A DNA stretch of 64,000 nt from Anthopleura xanthogrammica (Eukaryota > Cnidaria > Anthozoa > Actiniaria > Actiniidae), in contig OZ025219.1 in the NCBI GenBank assembly GCA_964019055.1, forward strand, positions 6,578,888-6,642,887. Reading direction: 5' to 3'. How positions within the stretch are numbered: the stretch's first letter is position 1; every line of letters starts with the position of its first letter. This document shows, piece by piece, positions 60,029 through 64,000 of this stretch. The notes beneath the pieces are model-generated. The model did no database searches. It worked only from the letters and a program-made list of their open reading frames with translations, and was not told where the DNA came from. Both the position numbers and the translations under genes were made by a program.

Positions 60029-60990
60029 ATGACTACGACAGCAGTCACAATAGCCCAAACGACAAGTTTACATGGTCCTACGGCAGACGGTTTTCAATAT
60101 ATGACGGGACTTAGGCAAACCGAAAGGACCTTGGTCTCTGTTGTACCGCCAGCTGGAAGGCCAACTCGTGATGGCTTCATGCGACATCGCAAGATGAAGC
60201 TAGCCACTTTCAACGTTAGGTGCCTTTCAAAATCATCTGGAAACATGACTGGATCAGCTCACCAACCAGATTATATGGCGCTCAACATTGATATAATCGC
60301 CTTACACGAACATCAGTGGAGCTGCTCTTCCTCCATAGACCAGGCCTGGAGTAACAACGGTGAATATCTTTTTGTGCATACGTAATGTTCTGCAAGAGGT
60401 GTTGGTGAAGTTGGCGTACTGATTGCAAAGAAATATGTACGATCCTTCCGTTCAGCAGATTCTATCAGCGAGCGTGCTTTAGCCTTGCACTTTGAAAGTA
60501 ATCCAAATCATTGTAGTTTATGTACCAACAGAGGTTGCTGACGATGCTGAAAAATCTTCCTTCTACGAACAGCTGCAATCATATCTGCATGCTCTACCTG
60601 CACACTCTTGTGTACTTGTTTTAGGTGACTTCAACGCCCGCATTGGGATAGACAGCCATCGTACAAACTCACAAGTAGTTTTACAATATCTTTACCACAC
60701 CATGACCAATGACAATGGCAAAAGATTGGTTGAATTGTGCAACCCATGCAAACTCAGAGTCGTGCAATCCAGCTTTCCGCATCGTCAAGGGCGGTTGTGG
60801 GCTTGGGAACATACAAGTGGAGTAAGAGCTCAACTTGACCACATACTTGTGTCAGCAGAATGGGTCAGATCCTTTCTGCCGAGCATACAATACGTGTGAT
60901 GTAGGCTCAGATCATCGAATTGTTAGTGCAAACTTTAAGATACGATTTCGAACTTCCAAGAGTCAACTCAAGCCAAAACGCCCACGTTAC
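60029..60990 (+). pseudogene. LINE endonuclease region, broken
   Basis: Apurinic-endonuclease-like motifs in order: LATFNVRCLS, ALHEHQWS, VLGDFNARIG, and GSDHRIVSANF near 60905-60940. The frame is interrupted at about 60384 (stop) and again near 60899 and beyond, so no intact enzyme is encoded. Confidence 0.8.
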
Positions 60991-61219
60991 AACTGGGGGA
61001 ATTAGCATCTTCTCCTAATGTACAAGCAGAGTTTGAAATCGCCCTCTCTGATAATGACTTGCCAGTCAAAGAATTGTACAATAATATACGCAAGATTATA
61101 CATGACGCAGCATCTAAAGTTGTTGGCATGAAACCAAAACATCAACATAGACGATGGGTCTCTCAGTTAACAGAATAGCTTGTTATCAAGCGCAACAAAG
61201 CTAAGATAAAATACTTGAA

Positions 61220-62890
61220 TTGCGTCGAAAAACACCACAACTCAAGCAGCGATGGCGTGAACTCACTGATCAAGTTAACAAGGCATACCAACAAGATGAA
61301 CAAATATTTCTTGAGCAGCAGATCAAGGATCTCCAACAGGCAGCACGCCACAACAATATGCAACGTACTTGGAAGATAATGAATGAAATTGGAGGGAAAA
61401 ACAGAATTAACCCGGCATCGAAGGTAAAAAAGCGGGATGGCACTGAAGCAAAAAGTTCAGCTGAACTGCTTGAAGAGTAGCGACTCTACCTTCAAAATTT
61501 CCTTAATGTCAATGGTGATACAAGGGACATAGACATCCCGCTTGCTGACGATGACCTACCCATCTGCACAGGCGACTTTACTCCTCAAGAAGTGATAAGT
61601 GCCTTTACCAGCCAGCTGAGCAGTGGTAAGGCCCCTGGCTGTGATGCCGAGATTTGTGCAGAAGCCTTGAAGTATGGTAGAGCTGCCCTTCATTCCAAAC
61701 TTGCATCCATTTGCAGCCTAGTACTATACTCAGAGAATGCTCCTAAAGAGCGTACAAAAAAATATTGTTTTGCCTACGCCTAAAAAGGGGGATAAAAGCC
61801 GCATTGACAATTATCGTGGAATAAGTCTGATGTCAGTTGCTGCCAAACTGCAAAACTATAATAGGATGCTCCTCAATCAGATTCAAGAATCTCTTGACAG
61901 TTCACTGAGAGTCAATCAAGTAGGGTTTCGACAGTCCAGGGCTTGTGCTGAGCATATACATGTTTTAAGAAGGATTATGGAAGGGGCGACAGATAAAAAC
62001 CTTCCTCTTATTGCGACATTTGTAGACTTCAAGAAAGCATTCGATAGTCTGAACAGAAGCATAATGCTAAAGATTCTTCGATCCTATGGTATTGCCCAAG
62101 AAAATTGTTGATGCCATAAATGTGTTGTATAAGGATTCAACTAGTTCAGTCATTGTTGACGCTGAATTGTATCCAGAGTTTAGTGTTAAAAATGGGATCC
62201 TACAAGGGGACACTCAGGCTCCCTTCTTATTCGTTGTGGCATTAGACTTCGTGATCACTCATAGCAGGCTTGAAGCTCACGGTTTCACTATGACACTCAG
62301 GAAATCCAAGCGGAATCCAGAAGTGAAGCTCAGTGACATGGAATTCGCAGATGACATCGTATTGCTAGAAAATAACATCCATGATGCACAGGAACAGTTA
62401 GACTCACTAGCCACCTCTGCCAAGCAGGTTGGCCTAAACATCAGCACAAGTAAAACTGAGGTACTAACCAAAAATGTCTAGTGCATCCAAAAACTTCAAG
62501 TAAACGGCGTTGAGTTGCGCTTCGTTGACGACTTCAAATACCTTGGCTCCTACGTATCTGGCAGTCATGAAGATTTAAAACGGTGGAAAAGCAAAGCCTG
62601 GGGGCATTCTGGACCCTTGAAAGGCTTTGGAAATCAACGGCCGAAATCAAGCTAAAGATCTCTCGGTTTAAACTATCAGTTCTCATCTTGCAGCTCTGTG
62701 GGTGTGAGACATATGGGTTTCGACATCTGACCTGTGCGGAATCCTTGACGCTCTTCCCAGAGTATATTGGAAAGATATTGCACCCCAACTCAGAAGTGCT
62801 ACTGACATCATCCGAACTGCATAAAGCAGCAAAGGACCGTGCAGCTTGGGGGAAGGATGTGGCTGCCGCCTGCACAACACGGCCTCCCCC
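61220..62890 (+). pseudogene. LINE reverse transcriptase region, broken
   Basis: Fragments across several frames show a linker helix, then RT motifs: PKKGDKSRIDNYRGISL, FVDFKKAFDSL (motif A), NGILQGDTQAPFLF (motif B) and FADDIVLL (motif C, catalytic Asp pair, about 62345). Frame changes occur near 61480, 61780, 62100 and 62480, so the copy is dead. Confidence 0.85.
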
Positions 62891-63028
62891 GTGATAGAAA
62901 GACGACGACGACAAATGAAAACGCGCGTGTTTCCGGTCGGCAGTTATAAAACACGCTGGGTTTTGAAGAACTCGAGAGAAGTGTTAGAAAAAGTACGACG
63001 CGTAGTGGAACGGTGGAATCGAATAATA

Positions 63029-63669
63029 TTAGAATGTCGTGGGTCGCATTTTCATTTCTGAACGCCTGAATGAATAAAAGCTAGTTTTGAACTTATACCA
63101 GCAAATTCCTTTTGCATTCACAGTGTTTCCCAAATATTTCCCATTGAGATTGGAGTTATGACAAGTCATATACCACCAAGCACCAGTAAATAATGACGCA
63201 CAGTTATCGCTCCGTTCGTCATTATCTTGATCTTTGGTAGTAAAGAACATGTTGTTATGGTAAGCCAGTGAGTCCCCAGCAGTACCTGAATACGACCCAA
63301 CGTTGAGTCTGTACTTGTCTGATTCATCAGCAATACTAAAACTACCATATTTGGCATACTTTCGTACTCCTGCCCAGTCCTCCAGCTCCGCGCGTAGAGT
63401 CGAGGGTGTTCTTGCTGTCAGTCGATGGATATAGTCATTACCCAACCAGAACTCACCATTCTGATTCCCAAAACCGCTTTTGTACTGTTGCCAGCCAAGA
63501 TAAAAGTCAACAGATCCGTCCTGTCTTCTCTGGAACACTGTCCACCCCCCTCCGTCAGTTGTCATGTCACAGTAGACTTGGAAGGGTCCTTGGTTGTCAG
63601 GGTCGATGAGGTAGGCGCCGTTACGTCGTTCACCGGTTTTGAAGATATCTGAGCAATCCTTTAAAATAA
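63029..63669 (-). CDS. Last exon of a second fibrinogen-domain gene (partial; continues past the window)
   Basis: 641-nt exon, the same length and phase as the last exon of gene 1, with an acceptor at 63670-63671 (CCCCAG on the minus strand). It encodes a complete fibrinogen C-terminal domain: KDCSDIF at the start, calcium-site pattern DQDNDERSDNCA, WWYMTCHNSNLNG pocket segment and an SFYSFRRSEMKMRP ending. By eye about 16 of 213 residues differ from gene 1. Three of those differences fall in the six-residue pocket segment. Upstream exons (presumably EGF and PAN) would lie beyond the right edge. Its 3' flank is the split repeat described at 52018-52186. Confidence 0.9.
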
Positions 63670-64000
63670 CTGGGGGGGAAACATACTTTTTAGTTAAACA
63701 TCTCATTTTTAATGACTTAAGTGACTTAACGTGATTTTAGGTGATTTAAGGCGCCTATGAATACAATCTTTCAAAATCCTATCTGCACTTTGCTGAAGGA
63801 TTTAGTCGGGCCGACATAATAAATGAAAACAAAGATAGAAAAGAAAAATACAAGACTGCGAAGGCATGCTTTGAATTACATCTCCATATTTCTTTATTAT
63901 TTTTTTGGCCATATGTGAGCTTTTATAATTAGTTTGGTTCATGTGATGTTCGTGACACTTTTTTTTACTTTTTACTGATGAAAATAAATATTGAGATTGG
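63670..64000. other. Right edge: intron of fibrinogen gene 2
   Basis: AT-rich, no exon seen. Should be the intron before the EGF exon if gene 2 is built like gene 1. Confidence 0.55.

Larger units (their letters stand above)
59898..62914 (+). mobile_element. Degraded non-LTR retrotransposon (LINE)
   Basis: About 3 kb insertion with an endonuclease region, then a reverse transcriptase region, then a GAC-repeat 3' tail (GACGACGACGACAAATG). Several frameshifts and stops make it inactive. Comparison with 52018-52186 shows it sits inside sequence that is continuous there. The architecture (apurinic-type endonuclease then RT, short simple-repeat tail) fits the RTE group or a near relative, but the clade is not certain. 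Confidence 0.85.

Noticed and set aside
60029..60899. Host endonuclease gene
   Set aside because: Motifs and the downstream reverse transcriptase show it is a LINE; frames are broken.

Overview
The window reads as genomic DNA from an invertebrate animal, most likely an anthozoan cnidarian (stony coral or relative). The genes have GT-AG introns, the DNA is AT-rich, and the gaps are full of short inverted-repeat transposons, tRNA-derived SINEs and a degraded LINE. The gene set also fits: a rhodopsin-class GPCR, glutamate-carboxypeptidase-like peptidases, SLC9B exchangers, ZNHIT2, CISD2 and PAN/EGF/fibrinogen-domain proteins. The genus cannot be fixed from the sequence alone. I found no bacterial-style operons, CRISPR arrays or rRNA genes. 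Layout, left to right: (1) a single-exon GPCR on the minus strand (0.6-1.6 kb); (2) a repeat-rich gap to 6.5 kb; (3) a six-exon GCPII/NAALADase-like peptidase on the minus strand (gene A, 6.5-13.8 kb), with a 1.4 kb GTGGTA minisatellite in one intron and a second, phase-compatible first exon at 15.2-15.4 kb; (4) a gap rich in palindromic elements (15.4-19.9 kb); (5) SLC9B copy A (minus, 8 exons, 19.9-25.1 kb), head-to-head with ZNHIT2 (plus, 25.5-27.2 kb); (6) SLC9B copy B (minus, 8 exons, 28.2-34.8 kb), head-to-head with CISD2 (plus, 35.2-36.2 kb); (7) a second GCPII-like peptidase (gene B, minus, 5 exons, 38.4-45.8 kb); (8) a roughly 3.2 kb array of a 51-bp satellite (48.2-51.4 kb); (9) a secreted PAN-EGF-fibrinogen protein (minus, 53.4-57.3 kb); (10) a dead LINE (59.9-62.9 kb); (11) the last exon of a near-identical second fibrinogen-domain gene running off the right edge. 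I rebuilt the exon structures by hand from splice sites and phase. Coding totals divide exactly by three for gene A (755 aa, or 733 aa with the alternative first exon), gene B (745 aa), SLC9B copy B (508 aa), ZNHIT2 (415 aa), CISD2 (129 aa) and the fibrinogen gene (377 aa). The exception is SLC9B copy A, which carries one extra base in exon 3 and also differs from copy B at two ion-site positions (DD to DN, SP to SL). How the genes relate: three families are present as pairs (GCPII-like, SLC9B, fibrinogen), so local duplication is the main theme. The SLC9B-CISD2 neighbourhood resembles human 4q24, and GCPII-like with ZNHIT2 resembles human 11q13, both from memory. The leading findings are the broken and diverged SLC9B copy A, the alternative membrane-anchor exon of gene A, the ancient-looking microsynteny, the nested and interrupted transposons that order events around the fibrinogen duplication, and the long-open but probably non-coding 51-bp satellite.
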